Origin: Humulus lupulus
Taxonomy: Eukaryota; Streptophyta; Magnoliopsida; Rosales; Cannabaceae
Length of the DNA: 64,000 nt
Reading direction: 5' to 3'
NCBI RefSeq assembly: GCF_963169125.1
Contig: NC_084797.1
Location: 104,123,868 to 104,187,867 of the forward strand
The position numbers were made by a program, and so were the translations under genes. This document shows, piece after piece, positions 33,902 to 44,412 of the stretch; position 1 is the first letter of the stretch; each line of letters begins with the position of its first letter. Under the pieces are notes generated by a model. That model searched no databases, had not been told where the DNA came from, and saw nothing but the letters and a program-made list of their open reading frames with translations.

Positions 33902-34348
33902 AAGGGTTCAATCCCCCCCAACTTCACTTTTGCTATAGTTTTTCTCCTTTTTTTTTTTAATGAGCTAATTTTTGGTCTATTTATGTCCCTTCATATATTT
34001 TAAGGCTAACACATCTTTTCTGTCTATTTTTGCAGATGCGTATTTTCGACCATTTGGTGCTTTTGGCCTTCGACCTCCTTTTGACCTCGACAGTGCTCCA
34101 TTTTACCTGCTTGAGGTATATTTTCTTTTTCCCTCATGTTCATTGGGTCCAAATTAGCATTACTCGGGATGGGGTACCTTGGCCTGAGCTTGCAATGAGT
34201 TTTCCCAGTTGTATGCCCCTCTTTTTTATACCCTGTAGTGGATCATTTAGGGCATTTGCATCTAGAGGTTTTAAGCCCATTCCTTTGTGTTTTGTAGCCA
34301 TCCCCTCATTTATACGCGAACCCCTTTTTGCTTTCGGGACGAGGTCTC

Positions 34349-34755
34349 ATGGTCAGTGACGGCCCGTTCGACATACCTCCGGGGGTTGAGTTTGTTGACC
34401 TGTCCTCAGACTCAGAGCCCCTGAGGAAAACCCTTATCAAGGCTATGACTCCTTAAGGCAGGCCCGTATCCGTCATCTTGAGCACCTGGCTGAACTTAGG
34501 CGTAGAATTTGGGTGGTGGAGAGTGAAATTGACTTGGCGTTGAGAGGAGACGGAGCACCTTTCCCCCCGGACCTTAGTGACCATGTAGCGAGCCTTAGGG
34601 TGACCATTTTAGAGTTGCAGAGGGAGTTGGTGTTTATGGAGGGACACCTTCCGCCTGAGCCCTCAAGCCCATCCTCGCCTGATGACTGTCATGGGGCCGC
34701 TTCTTCTTCCCCTCAGCCCTTAATTTCGATCTTCCCTAGCTTAGTGCTTCCATAG
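34349..34755 (+). pseudogene. Small antisense frame, acidic then coiled coil
   Basis: It starts MVSDGPFDIPPG at 34349 and is acidic around 'VDLSSDSEPL'. It shifts frame near 34440 and continues in the frame open to 34755, with helical, charged sequence ('VESEIDLALRG', 'VTILELQRELVF'), then a Pro/Ser-rich end. It lies between the leader exon and the main antisense gene and may be an alternative first exon or a separate small gene. No family is recognised. Confidence 0.35.
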
Positions 34756-34848
34756 CCGGTCCCCCGGTGGAAGCCTCTTGCTAGGAAGAGAAAATGGAGG
34801 GTCAAGTGTTCTGTCTCTTCCTCACCTTTTTCTTTTGGTTTTGCAGAT

Positions 34849-36676
34849 ATGCCGAGGGCACGACGATAGGTATCTACCAATGAACCGGACGATGTTCCTT
34901 TACTAGCATCCGAACTGGTGTCACATGTATCAGAAAACAAACTGAGAGAAATTGTGAAGCACTACCGCGTTCCTCCAGAGTACGCCTTATACGTTCCTTT
35001 GGAGACATGCCGGGCTGACCGCCCTAGGGCCGGCTTCATGGCCCTTAGTGAGCACATTCTGAAGGCGGGTGGTACCATCCCCTTGCACCCGTTTTTCATA
35101 GCGGTCCTTAACTACTTTGACCTGGCCCCACTTCAGCTGGCACCCAATGGCTGGCTGACTTTGAGCTTCCTTTTCATTGCATTCACGGTACTTGCCAAAC
35201 GTGCCCCTACGGCGCTAGAGGTGCACTTCCTGTATAACCTCATGCCCTCTCCCAATTCCAAGGGCTTCTACTATTTGCAAAAGGCCAATAATGAGGTCCC
35301 TTTGATAGAGGGCTCAGTGTCCAATCCGGGGTCCTGGAAGTGGGACTTTTTCTTCATAAAAGGACCTTTCTCTGTCCGTGAGGACTTCCGTGCCACCCCC
35401 AGTAAGTACCCTGAGCCTCCTTTTCTTTTTATTGGAACTTACTGTTCTATACTTATGTTTGTTTTGACAATGGCGTGGGTCATGCAGAGCAATTTGCCGT
35501 TCCCTTTGTCGTTGGGTCAGAGGCGGACGCCGTGATGGGCCTCATTAATGCTGACCTCGCCCTGAAAAAGGTGGCGTTCTTATTCACCGTGGAAAATCTG
35601 AACCTCCACAAACTGTCCCCAGTCTAAGACCCGAAGTTGCTGTGGACTGTCCCTGGGTCCAAGAAGATGAAGGTGGTGTCGGCCGAGCCTTGCCCAAAAG
35701 AAGATGAGGCTAAGGATGAGCCGGAGGAAGCCCCCCTTGAACGCGGGGGACCTCACCAGCTTTCTTCATCTCCTGGGGGATGCCCTCCTTATGCCTCTTC
35801 TGACCAGGACATAGCCTCCCAATCTCAAGACCAGCATGCCATACCGGGGTGTTTTGTTTACCTCGACCCTGAGGGCTATGTTGCCTTCACTCAGGCTCCC
35901 CTGGACCCTGGTCCATCGGGGGTTTACTTTGCCAATCTTCCAGCACCCCCTTCTGATCTACTGGGGCCTCACTTTTCCACTTTTTCTGCGCCCCCTCCCA
36001 TTTCAGCGAGCGGGTCGTCTGTCCTTATCCAGCCAGGTGACCTTGGCCTAGATGGGGCGTCCTGGGTGAACCGCATGGCAACCACTTATGGGTGGCGGCT
36101 CACCCAAATCGCCTCGGACCTCTCTGAACCTGACTTGAATAATCTTGGGAGTTTTGCTCTGTCAGACCTTGGGGAAACTCTAAGGCACACCACTGCTTGG
36201 GTGAGTTCATGCATCTTGTGTCGGCCCTATTATATATAGATGTACATACATTTTTTTTGTTACTTACTATTTCTGTTGTTAACTTTCTTGTGCAGACCCA
36301 TATTGTGGCTCAGCGGTTTGCCGACTCAGCTAACAATCTCTCCGCGTCAAGTGCTGAGAGGGACCATCTCACGGCCCGGGTCGGGGAGCTCGAGAAAGAG
36401 CTTGAGGACACCCATACTGAACTAAAAAGGATTCATACCAAACTTTCTGTCTCATCAAAAAGGAAGCTGAAGGTCATTGCCAAAGCCAAAACGCTGCAGG
36501 ACAAGGTCAACAGCCTAGAGAGCGAACTCCAGGGGACCAAGGCTATCGCGGCTGCGTCGCAGGAGAGAGTCACTTATCTAGAGGCCGAACTCAAGGCTGC
36601 TAGGGTCGAACTCCAAGATGTTAAGGCCGATGTAGCCACGTCGCGGGAGAGAATAGCTTCCTTAGAGGCGGATTAG
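34849..36676 (+). pseudogene. Spliced antisense gene: Transposase_28-like domain plus coiled coil
   Basis: Three exons: 34849-35401, 35488-36200 and 36296-36676, with GT-AG introns (GTAAGT...CATGCAG; GTGAGT...TGTGCAG). Phases agree exactly: one base left at 35401 plus two at 35488, then phase 0 at 36200. Exon 1 follows the acceptor TTTTGCAG and holds 'IPLHPFFIAVLNYFDLAPL', an N-terminal domain like the plant 'putative gypsy type transposon' family. Exon 2 is Pro/Ser-rich with 'SDLSEPDLNNLG'. Exon 3 is a heptad coiled coil ('LEKELEDTHTELKRIHTKL'). Two in-frame stops, TAG at 34867 and TAA at 35625, break an otherwise open frame of about 545 codons; ATG 34918 would avoid the first. Function unknown. 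It is antisense to gag-protease. Confidence 0.7.
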
Positions 36677-37890
36677 ACAGTTATCGAGTATAGGTCCATA
36701 GACCGGCGCCCTTTACAGTGTGTGGAGGTAGGATCGCAACTTTAATTTTTCTTCTTTCGACGAGCACGCCGTTGCTCGAGCGGCCGTGGTAGGAGGCCCT
36801 GAGGTCGTCATTTCATTACCTCTGCCAGCCAGCCCGTTGTAGATGTATGCTCATTTGAGCCTTTGTAATATTGTTATTTTTCTTTTTATCTTGTGAATCT
36901 TATCATGTTATCAAGACTCCTTTTTCAATATATATATACATGTGTGGTTATTTATCTCTTATTCTTCTGCGTTTGAGGTCTTTTTGAGCATGTATGATGG
37001 GGTTTGGTAGGTTCCCCTTTTTTATTTACCACGCCAGAGGTCCTTTGTAGCCCATGTGAAAGGGCTCACTGGGACCTTTTTTGGTGCCTCTTGATTACTT
37101 CTATAGGGATATTTTGACCCCTTGGGTTCTAGCTATCCTTTTATATATTCTTGCGCGCGCTTATTATTTTTTGCGAGAAGCGTCCTTCTCGTCGTTAGTA
37201 CTATTTTTGCAAGGGTCTCTTTTAGGACCCTTTTTGGCTAGACGGCTTGGTGGCCACTCTAGGCTTATTGGTGGGTGCTCTCTCTAAGGTCTTTCCTCTT
37301 GTGGGAGCATCTGCCTTTATTTGGAAGTGTGTTATTGTTTTTTTTTTTTTGTAAGACCCTTTGGCCTCCTTGATGTTCACAAGGGTAGCTAATCCTTGTG
37401 AACCCAAGGGATGCCTTGTAAGGTCCCCTCCCTGTTTTATAAATATAAGGACTTCACTTAAGGCCCTGATACAAGGGGTCCTTTTGGGATCATGGTCCCT
37501 TTTAGGGTCCTCTTGATAGAGGGTCCTTTTTAGGATCCTCCTGGTGCACAGGGTCCTTTTTAGGATCCTCCTATTTGCTGGGTGGTCCTTTTTAGGTTCC
37601 TCTTGCTAGAGGGTCCTTTTTTAGGATCTTCCTGTTAGAGGGTCCTTTTTTACTTGCTGTATGTCTTTACCTCCTGTCCTACCCCCCAAGTGTTTGGTGA
37701 AATTTATTTTGGCAGGCACTTTGGCTGATGCTCGCATAGAGAAGAACAATAACACGTGAAATTGCAAACAGTTTCATTCATAGCATGTGGTTTACAATGG
37801 CATATTTAAAGAAGGGTTACATATAATTGGGAGGTTACCTAGGTAAACACTTTGACTCTTACACACTATGCTAACATAACAAGGAACAAA
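36677..37890. other. Non-coding stretch between antisense gene and protease
   Basis: No frame with a recognisable domain. It probably holds the 3' UTR of the antisense gene and a short tandem repeat (37466-37655). This is the position where reverse transcriptase and integrase would lie in a complete element, and no trace of them is seen. Confidence 0.6.
37466..37655. repeat. Short tandem repeat 'agggtcctttttaggatcctc'
   Basis: About six imperfect units of 25-40 bp built on 'gggtcctttttaggatcctcct'. Confidence 0.8.
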
Positions 37891-38470
37891 CTAAACATAG
37901 GTCCTCTGTGCACCGGGGGCCGAAGCTCCACTGGTAGCATTTCTCGAGGTGTTCCACAACTCGTGGGTCCAACTCGTGTGGGTTGCGCCTTCATACACAA
38001 CCATTGCCATTGGCACCGATGGTTTTGTGGCTGTGCGGAGGGACATGTTATTGCATTCCCTCGCTTCCTTCTGCTCCCCTTTCATGCATGCTACTCCCCC
38101 AGGGGTTGGGAATTTCATAGCCAGGTGATACACAAAAGTTATCGCCTTCAATTCTCTCAGAGAGGGTCTCCCTAATACCGCGTTGAAGGCTGAGGCGCAA
38201 TCCACCATGACAAAGTTTGCCATTATGGTGGTTTTCTTGGGTTGTTCCCCCATGGTGAGGGCTAATTCAATCGCACCTAGGGGTTGTATCGAGTCCCCTA
38301 TGAACCCGTAAAGGGAGGAATTGCAGGGTTTCAGATGTCGGACGCTCAGTCCCATCTTCTCCAAAGCGGGGTGATGCAAGATGTCCACAGAGCTTCAATT
38401 ATCCACTAGGACTCGATGTACTCTCATGTTCGCAAGCTGGACAGTTAGCACCAGGGGGTCATTATGAGGG
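37891..38470 (-). pseudogene. TR-GAG protease, active site interrupted
   Basis: Minus-strand aspartic-protease region like that of Tat/Athila pol: 'HRVLVDN', then a stop (TGA, 38397-38395), then 'SSVDILHHPALEKMGLS', 'GAIELALTMGE' and 'FNAVLGRPSL'. Family members read VDNGSS, so the stop replaces the Gly of the catalytic DxG. After the last motif the frame ends at 37891 with no reverse transcriptase. It lies just downstream of gag, with a break near 38600. Confidence 0.75.
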
Positions 38471-38604
38471 AAATTCACCCCCTGAGCGTCTTCTTCAGTG
38501 AAAGTTATTGAGTCATTCTCGCCCTTGAAACTCTTCAGGGGGCGTTGCTCCAAACTTAAGACGTACGTTGGTGGACTTCGTCTAGCCTCCTTGGCATATT
38601 TGTC

Positions 38605-40514
38605 TCATCCCTTCCTTGAATCTCTCCCAAATCCTGGTCCTCCAAATATGGTCCTAACCTCTCCCTGTACTTCTGGGGTCACCTCTCGCGCCCGCGGTGG
38701 AGACGCTCCTTCTTCTAGCCTCTGGCTCTCCTTACACATGTATCTGCCTAAATGTCCCCTGTGAATGAGCTCCTCGATTTCCACATTCAAATGGTTGCAT
38801 TCCGCGGTGGTGTGGCCGACATCCTTGTGATACTGGCAATACCTGCTGGGGTCTCTTTTAGACCGGTCTTTTTTCATTGGCGGGGGTGTTTTGAAAGGGA
38901 CCCGGTTTTCGTTTGTAACGAAAATATGCTCTCTCGCATGGGTGAGGTCAATGTAAAAGGTGTAGGGGCCCTGTAGGCGCTCCTCAGAGCATTGATGCTT
39001 CCGAGGTCAATCATCTCTCGTCCCCTCATAAATCCCCTTATTCTTTGCACCACTTGGGTTTTCTTGGGCTAAAGGTTTCGGGGGCGACAGGCCTTTTCCA
39101 GCTTTGAGGTTCTCGTGACCATCCTCCACGCGAATGCATTTTTGTGCCTGCTCGTAGAAATCATCCAAGTCTGTGACCTCCCTCTTGAGCATGTTATCCC
39201 ATATCTTGCTTCCTGGGCGTACTCCAACTGCGATGGCCATTTTCAGCTCTCGACGGGTCAGGCTCCCCACTTTAGCTGCCTCCATATTGAACCTGTGAAT
39301 ATAGCTCTTCAGACTCTCGTTTTCTCCTTGCTTCACATTTGCGAGGTTGGTACCTGGCATCGTGTAGTCTCGTACGGCGTGGTGTTGCTAGAGGAATTCA
39401 TCAGAAAGCTGTTGCCAAGATCTGATGGACCCCAGTTTAAGTCTTTTGAACCATTTGTACGCAGGTCCTTTTAGGGTGACAACGAAGCAATGAAATCTCG
39501 CCCCGCTGCCAATCCCCCTTAGCTTCATCAGGTCGTTAAATGTATCTAGATGGTATTTTGGATCTGTGTTTCCTTTGTAGGGGGCTCCTTAAAATTGGCA
39601 GGGAGCCGGATGGCTTGGATCTCCCTAATGAAGGGTGACTCATGGTCGAACTCTTCCTCAACAGCTTAACCTCCAGAGGCAGTGATGATTTTGCTTTGCA
39701 GGCTCCTCATTTTTGTGTCTAGGTCCTGCCTCCTCTTGCTAAGGGAGTCCCTTAAAGCGAACGGGTTAAGATCCCCCTTTTCTTTGCCCTCTCGAGGCAC
39801 CATAGGGGGCGTGGTCCTTTTGCCCGCCCTCTTCCTGTTGAGCTCCTCCCGTAAATCTGAGGGTGCCCTTTTTGAGGTGACCTCGTCATCGTTGCGAGGG
39901 GCCGCATTGGTCTTCGGCTCTGGCTTCTGGGCCTGCTTCGGTGGTTCAGGATGTTCTCGTTGCTTCGTTCGGGGGGTGTTACTAGTGGAATGTCGAGTCC
40001 TCCCATCGTTTACCGGGACGGTGGTCTCTGCCCCCTTCTGACCTTTCTCTTTTCTCTTGGGCAGGGTCACGCTTGACTTATCTTGCAACAGACCATTCAA
40101 CACCTCTTGCATATTCTCCAGGGTGGACTCAAACCTTTGGTTCTTACGGTACAGCTCACGTATTTCCTCTTCGTAGAACCGAGATTTAGAACTCGAGCTC
40201 ACGGAATGGACCCGGGGATGTTTATCATGTCTATGCGTCGAGGGGCCCGGGTCCTGCCGGCCGGAGTTCGGTGCTTCTGGTGGTTTAGGAGGCGGGAACT
40301 CGTTGGCATTTCCCAGTGGTGCCCTTGGAGGACTCTCTCCGGGCGGGATGGCCGGCGACAAAACCTCTCTATCACCCTCGTGAACCTCAGGGTCCCTAGA
40401 GGGCTCCACCTCTCTGGGTGGAGGAGGATCCTTCATGGAGGCCTTCAGCTGGACTCCGTTAAGGTGGACCTCCACCTCTCGTGGCTCCCTGAGTCACTTT
40501 GAATGTCTCAGCAT
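38605..40514 (-). pseudogene. gag: TR-GAG gag, broken
   Basis: Start at 40514 (MLRHSK), a stop after six codons (40496-40494), then open from 40475 to 39666 (269 codons): proline-rich, coiled-coil segment 'EEEIRELYRKNQRFESTLENMQEVL', basic end. The core gag domain follows with a frameshift near 39590 ('YKWFKRLKLGSIRSWQQL', 'NVKQGENESLKSYIHRFN'), to 39007. A zinc-knuckle-like 'CQYHKDVGHTTAECN' lies at about 38840. Its N-terminus matches the truncated copy at 10074. It would form the virus-like particle shell. Confidence 0.8.
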
Positions 40515-40559
40515 ATCTTCTTACCGGAAGTAATATTAGAACAGTAGCATGGTACTTAG

Positions 40560-40581
40560 GTTTCCACAGACGGCGCCAAAC
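40560..40581 (-). promoter_or_regulatory. Primer binding site region of the TR-GAG element
   Basis: The reverse complement reads ...GTTTGGCGCCGTCTGTGG right after the 5' LTR end, as in the copy at 10006-10028. Confidence 0.7.
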
Positions 40582-40843
40582 TATTGACGGTGAGAACTCG
40601 TCAACTAAGTTGAGTTAGAAAAATTGCAAAGTAGAGATTATCAAAAGAAAAGCTTTAGAAATCTAAGTATAAACTCCAACAACAATTGCAGAAGAAAAAT
40701 GGTGAAATCAGTTTGTATTCACTAAGGTGCACTGCTACAGTATTTTTTCCAACCCCCTTCCATGTGGAATTGGGGTTCATTTTATAGTGGGCTCTAATGG
40801 CCCTGGATACATGGTGGTCCAGGGGACCAAGCGGTACACAGAT

Positions 40844-43250
40844 TGTAACACCCTAAGTTGCTAATAAGGTTTAGGACCTTGATTAGCGTGCCTGGAGGGC
40901 AATAAGTGAATTAATATGCTAATATGTGATTTAAATGAGTATGTGATTAGAATGCATGTTTAGGTGGTATAAATATGCGTGTGGGCCCCGTTTGCATGAT
41001 AGGGGTAAATTGGTAATCTTAGCCCGTTGAGGGCATAAATGTGATAATTGTATTATGTGGTTCGTACCACATGGGTGTGGTGATATTAATGTGATGCACG
41101 TGCCGAGACGGTCCTAGAGAGCTTGATAACTCAAAAGTCACAACGGGATTCTATACCCGGCTCGGGAGGAGCCTAGTGGTACTTTGGGGAAATTTTATGA
41201 GTTGGGTTGTGATTTTGTGGTTAATGGTTATTGGTGATTAGTTAACCTGAGTAACCATTAGTAACTGCTGAGAGTAACAAGTTATAATTGGAAAGTGGTA
41301 GAATAGTAAAAGAAAGGAAATGACGAAAATGGCCTTGAGGTTTAGTTAGGAAAGGGTTTCTATGATGGGTAAAATGGTCATTTTGGGTGGATGGATATGC
41401 TCAATTTGAGGGCTAGGGACTCTAGAACCATTTAACAAAAGGAAACTCAACCTCTCTCTATCGATGCTCTTCCTCTCCCTCTCTAAGGTGACTGAATTTG
41501 AAGGATTCTAGGCTAGAGCTCAAAGGATTCAAGGCTAGGAATTGGGGGATTGGTCTACTAGGCTTAAAGGTGAGTTTTACTTAGTAACTTGATTGAAATC
41601 TGCAGAGAAAAGCTAAGGTTAAGAGCTGATATATGTGTTTTTGTTTGGTGGATTTTGGGTTGAAGCTTGGCTAGGTCAGTCTGGGAAATAAGAGGGATAT
41701 GCTTGGAATTGGACTTGGAGAAGGCTCAAGGAAAAATTTCAACTTGAGGTAAGGTTCTATGCAACTCTGATATGTTTTAGTTGAGGTAGTTTAAGTTTCT
41801 GGTTTATTGGTTTAAGTTTCATAAAGTTTCAAGCCAATTGGTGAATTGGGGATTTGATTGTGTGTTTGGGTTTATTGTTGATGTTTCTGAGTTGTTAGAT
41901 GGTCTATGTGGGGTTTTGAATTGATTTTGGGGCTTCGGTACTTGCTTGGGATGATTTGGAGTGGTTTTAGCTCGGGGAAAACACAGGGAAAAACCCAGAA
42001 ATCTTGGTTCGCGAAGGAGCGCCGCGGCCTTATTCTTGGGTGCCGCGGCGCGAGGCTGCTTCAGGTTAGGGGGAGGCTCTCTGACTTGCTGGGCGCTGCA
42101 GCGCGAGGCTGCTTCAGGTCAGGGGGAGGCTCTCTGACTTGCTGGGCACCGCGGCCCTCTAGGGCAGCACTGCGGCACTAGGCCAGTTTCAGGGCATAGC
42201 AATTTTGCAATTTTGAGCTTTCGCTCTGGGGGTTCGGGGGATAGTTCCGATGTATTGTTTTAGGAATTTGGGGATTCCGAGAGTGTGGGATTGGTTCTGG
42301 GAAGTGGTTTTGGATTGGTTAGCATTAAATGGTGTTAATATGTGTTGTGACTAGGTCTTTGGAGAGGCTCGGGTTAGAGGACCGTGCTCGCGGCTTTGGG
42401 GCATCGGAAGCTCGGGATACAGGTAAGAAAACCACTGTTCCCAAAGAGCTTGTATGCAGGGCTGAGCCCAATATGTTTGAATTGTAGGGCATAGCCCTTT
42501 GATTGAATTTGTTAGTAATCAGTATATGTTTGTTATGCGATGAATACAATTATGTGAATGTTCGGCGAGAGCCGGGAACGGCGTAGGCTGTGATCGGCAA
42601 GGGCCGGGAATGGCGTTCGGCACGTTGAGTGCAAGGCCGAGTACGGCAAGGGGCCGGGAGCAGCGTCGAGCACGTGGAGTGCGAGTTGCCAGGGTGAGAC
42701 CCTAAAGGATACCTGGGATATCCTCATGGTGTGGTCCGCGAACCCAGGGCCTAGTAAAGCGCCTGGGACGGCATGGCCGTATGTGTTTGGCCTGTTGGTG
42801 GCCTGATTATATGCTAAGTGTTTGTTGTGTATATGTTATCTACTTGTGAGGGTTTTATTGCTGGGCTTCGGCTCACGGGTGCTCTGTGGTGCAGGTAAGG
42901 GCGAGAGGAAAGTCAACCAACCATGAGTATGGAGAGCGTGAAGCGGCGTGTACATGTTTGGCCTGGCTGGCTGCCACGGCCAGTGGTTTTGGGAGATGGT
43001 TGTATTAAAACTTAGATTTTGTCGTCTAATCGACTCAAACTTGTAAATATTATGTTGTAAATATTTCTAAACAGTATCTTGGGATCCCAAGTGTCAAACA
43101 CTCAACGATTTGTTGTAAATGGAATTATTTTGAAAGTTTATTTCACTAATTATGATTTAATTACACCTTTGACCTAAAAACCTCGATTAGCAAGTTAAAT
43201 GCACGTTTATTACTCACTTAGTAACGGCTCTGAGGAAGTAGGACGTTACA
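40844..43250 (+). mobile_element. Solo LTR of a Tekay/Del-family element (2.4 kb)
   Basis: Begins TGTAACACCCTAAG and ends GAAGTAGGACGTTACA, with no interior on either side. Flanks are CAGAT (40839-40843) and TAGGT (43251-43255). The undisturbed sister LTR has CAGGT at the same place (near 32904), so each flank differs from the original by one transition. It matches the LTRs at 4902 and 51011. Frames such as 41906-42181 are not genes. Confidence 0.88.
42045..42150. repeat. 52-bp tandem duplication in the solo LTR
   Basis: The block 'gcgcgaggctgcttcaggt-agggggaggctctctgacttgctggg' occurs twice in a row with one or two changes. It is absent from the homologous place at 5920-5960. Confidence 0.85.
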
Positions 43251-43680
43251 TAGGTACACTGTCAAGAGAGTGGTATTAGATGTAGTGGTGTTGGTTCTAG
43301 TACATGGTCAGAGTTCGTGGGAACACCTCTGCTTTTGTACTCGATTATGCCTCCACTACTTGTCTTGTACGGGTGTCAGAGATAGGCTGGTGAGGATCAT
43401 AACAGGTACCTCATTTGTACGACCACTACCTATTTGGCACGAACATTATGTCCGTACTCTGACTTCTTCTGACATTGCATGAATCACCATGAGGCTCCCC
43501 CACTTCGCTCATAAGGGTGTGTTAAAGAGGTCCTTAATCATACCTCCTGTTAGACCCATAGTGAGAGTGGTGTCCCGTCACCAGCACCTACCTCAAGGGG
43601 AGAGATTAGGCCCCTCCAACGAGGCCTACTATGTAGGAAACTCCTAGTGGCATGGATATGACGTGCTGAGGTGAGACGTT

Positions 43681-44010
43681 GGTCTAGCGAGGCCCCAGGC
43701 GCGGCTGGTGCGTGGGCGAAGCATTGGTCTTGCGAAGCCCCTGGCGCGGCTTGTGCGCGGGCGAGGCGACGGTCCCACGAGGCCCCTGGCGCGGCTGGTG
43801 CGCGGGTGAGGCGAGGTGCTGGCGAGGCGACAGTCCCGCGAAGCCCCTGGCGCGCGGGCGAGGCAATGATCTCGCGAGGCCCCTGGGGCGGCTGGTGCGC
43901 GGGCGAGGCGACGGTCTCGTGAGGTGCCTGGCGCGGATGGTGCGCGGGCAAGGTGATGGTCTCGCGAGGCCCCTGGTGCGACTGGCGCGCGGGCGAGGTC
44001 ATGGGTGCGA
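43681..44010. repeat. GC-rich minisatellite of about 45 bp
   Basis: The counterpart of 33337-33665, with about seven units. Order and small indels differ from the sister LTR, showing turnover since insertion. All overlapping open frames on both strands are artefacts. Confidence 0.85.
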
Positions 44011-44117
44011 GGCCATGTTCGTGAGGCCATGGGCGCGGGGGCACGTAGTTAAGCATTTTTGGGAGCTTATCACGCGCTCTTGGCCTTTCTATGACTGTTC
44101 AATTTTGAGCATCCACA

Positions 44118-44412
44118 ATTATATATCGTTAGGCATAGTCTTTAGTATGCAATGACAAGCCAAATAATCAGATCTCATCCAATCCGCATATATTTTACAA
44201 TCATCATAATCAGATAAAGTTGATGGCTCGTCTAGAGGCACATCAATGATTACATTATACACTTTTAGTTTACTCAGAACTATATGTATGCCTCTGTACC
44301 AATCATCAAGATTGTTGAAGTCTAAATGAAAAGTGCTTAGGTAGCCGTCATAAGGATTCACTGGTTCTTTCACATTTTGAGGTCCTTGATCAGGATTAAG
44401 AGAATTAACCAC
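44118..44412 (-). pseudogene. gag: Copia gag, N-terminal part
   Basis: Starts MVNSLNPDQGPQNVKEPVNPY at 44412. 'FNNLDDWYRGI' and 'SDYLACHCILKTM' resemble the gag core of plant Copia elements. The frame meets a stop at the TR-GAG insertion site. If the insertion and one duplication copy are ignored, the same frame resumes at 32646, which supports a simple insertion into gag. Confidence 0.75.

Larger units (their letters stand above)
32647..44117 (-). mobile_element. TR-GAG-like non-autonomous Gypsy element with an antisense gene
   Basis: The LTRs at 32647-33753 and 40582-44117 (the latter split by a solo LTR) are flanked by perfect ATTAT duplications (32642-32646, 44118-44122). On the minus strand the interior has a primer site (40581 leftward), gag (40514-38605) and protease (to 37891). 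There is then no reverse transcriptase, RNase H or integrase; instead comes about 1.2 kb of non-coding sequence and a spliced gene on the opposite strand (34849-36676), then the polypurine tract. The net length without the solo LTR is about 9 kb. It must have used enzymes of another element, plausibly a Tat-type one. Confidence 0.88.
40582..44117 (-). repeat. 5' LTR of the TR-GAG element, split by a solo LTR
   Basis: The outer parts (40582-40843 and 43251-44117) together match 32647-33753. The end at 40582 has mutated from TG to TA, as in a CA-to-TA change on the minus strand. It is followed at 44118 by target duplication ATTAT. Confidence 0.9.

Noticed and set aside
37081..37287. A short frame after the antisense gene
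   Set aside because: No domain and no splice or start support; likely 3' UTR of the antisense unit.
41906..42181. A 91-codon frame
   Set aside because: Lies in a solo LTR with a 52-bp duplication; no homologue frame in sister LTRs.
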